Shown here piece by piece: positions 5,216 to 5,218 of a DNA stretch of 5,218 nt. The notes beneath the pieces were generated by a model. The model was given only the letters and a program-made list of their open reading frames with translations. It did not search any database and was not told the origin of the DNA. The stretch is from Desulfobulbaceae bacterium. Its GTDB lineage: Bacteria > Desulfobacterota > Desulfobulbia > Desulfobulbales > SURF-16. Position 1 is the first letter of the stretch; each line of letters opens with the position of its first letter. The DNA lies in NCBI GenBank assembly GCA_024763115.1, contig JANTGB010000192.1, positions 1 through 5,218 of the forward strand, written 5' to 3'. A program made the translations under genes and the position numbers.

Positions 5216-5218
5216 TGA

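Larger units (their letters stand above)
4805..5218 (-). other. Non-coding region upstream of the receptor gene, probably leader/regulatory
   Basis: These 414 bases hold no gene I can support. The half next to the receptor (4805-5070) is AT-rich. The outer part (about 5076-5176) contains several hairpins and a motif shared with the MITE. Read towards the receptor the order is: T8 tract (5208-5201), long hairpin (5176-5129), a module CGGAGTCCGGTGCTTACCTG (5113-5094), competing hairpins (5117-5078), then a second copy of a CCTGAGGGAT sequence (5006-4997). I could not match it to a known riboswitch class. Confidence 0.6.

Noticed and set aside
4805..5218. Cobalamin or other known riboswitch before the receptor
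   Set aside because: I looked for the B12-box GCCACTG and for other familiar aptamer motifs and did not find a convincing match; left as an unclassified structured leader.

Overview
The window looks like accessory chromosome of a Gram-negative bacterium with an outer membrane. It carries a TonB-dependent receptor next to two parts of an inner-membrane energising system. The pairing of a DUF3450 protein with a long, coiled-coil MotA/TolQ/ExbB-type channel is known from marine gammaproteobacteria (TonB2/TtpC systems) and from sulfate-reducing Desulfobacterota. I lean towards the latter, but the sequence alone does not fix the taxon.

Layout, read along the minus strand (right to left). Positions 4805-5218 hold no convincing gene: a T8 tract that may be the tail of an upstream terminator, then a structured stretch with a long hairpin, two mutually exclusive hairpins and a near-perfect 14-bp direct repeat, then an AT-rich stretch running to the receptor start. 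The receptor gene (735 aa) spans 2597-4804. Next comes a non-coding insertion at 2355-2570. Then follow a secreted coiled-coil DUF3450 protein (266 aa, 1535-2335) and a TtpC-like proton-channel subunit (478 aa, 102-1538), which overlap by 4 nt in an ATGA junction. Positions 1-105 are a second, truncated copy of the insertion in opposite orientation.

The three genes probably form one operon. The receptor imports an unidentified ligand across the outer membrane, and DUF3450 plus the TtpC-like subunit help pass proton-motive-force energy to it. ExbB, ExbD and TonB partners are not in the window and would be expected beyond position 1. Removing the insertion and one target duplication brings the receptor stop and the DUF3450 start to about 37 bp apart.

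The most unusual content is the small repeat element. The complete copy is 216 bp, starts GTAA, ends TTAC, has 11/12 matching terminal inverted repeats and is flanked by the 8-bp direct repeat ATTTTAAA. That combination fits an IS66-type MITE (no transposase). It holds a 14-bp-stem hairpin whose 54-nt core is identical in both copies, with one compensatory base-pair change in the stem. The two copies face each other around the DUF3450-channel pair, and the terminus of the second copy supplies the stop codon of the channel gene.
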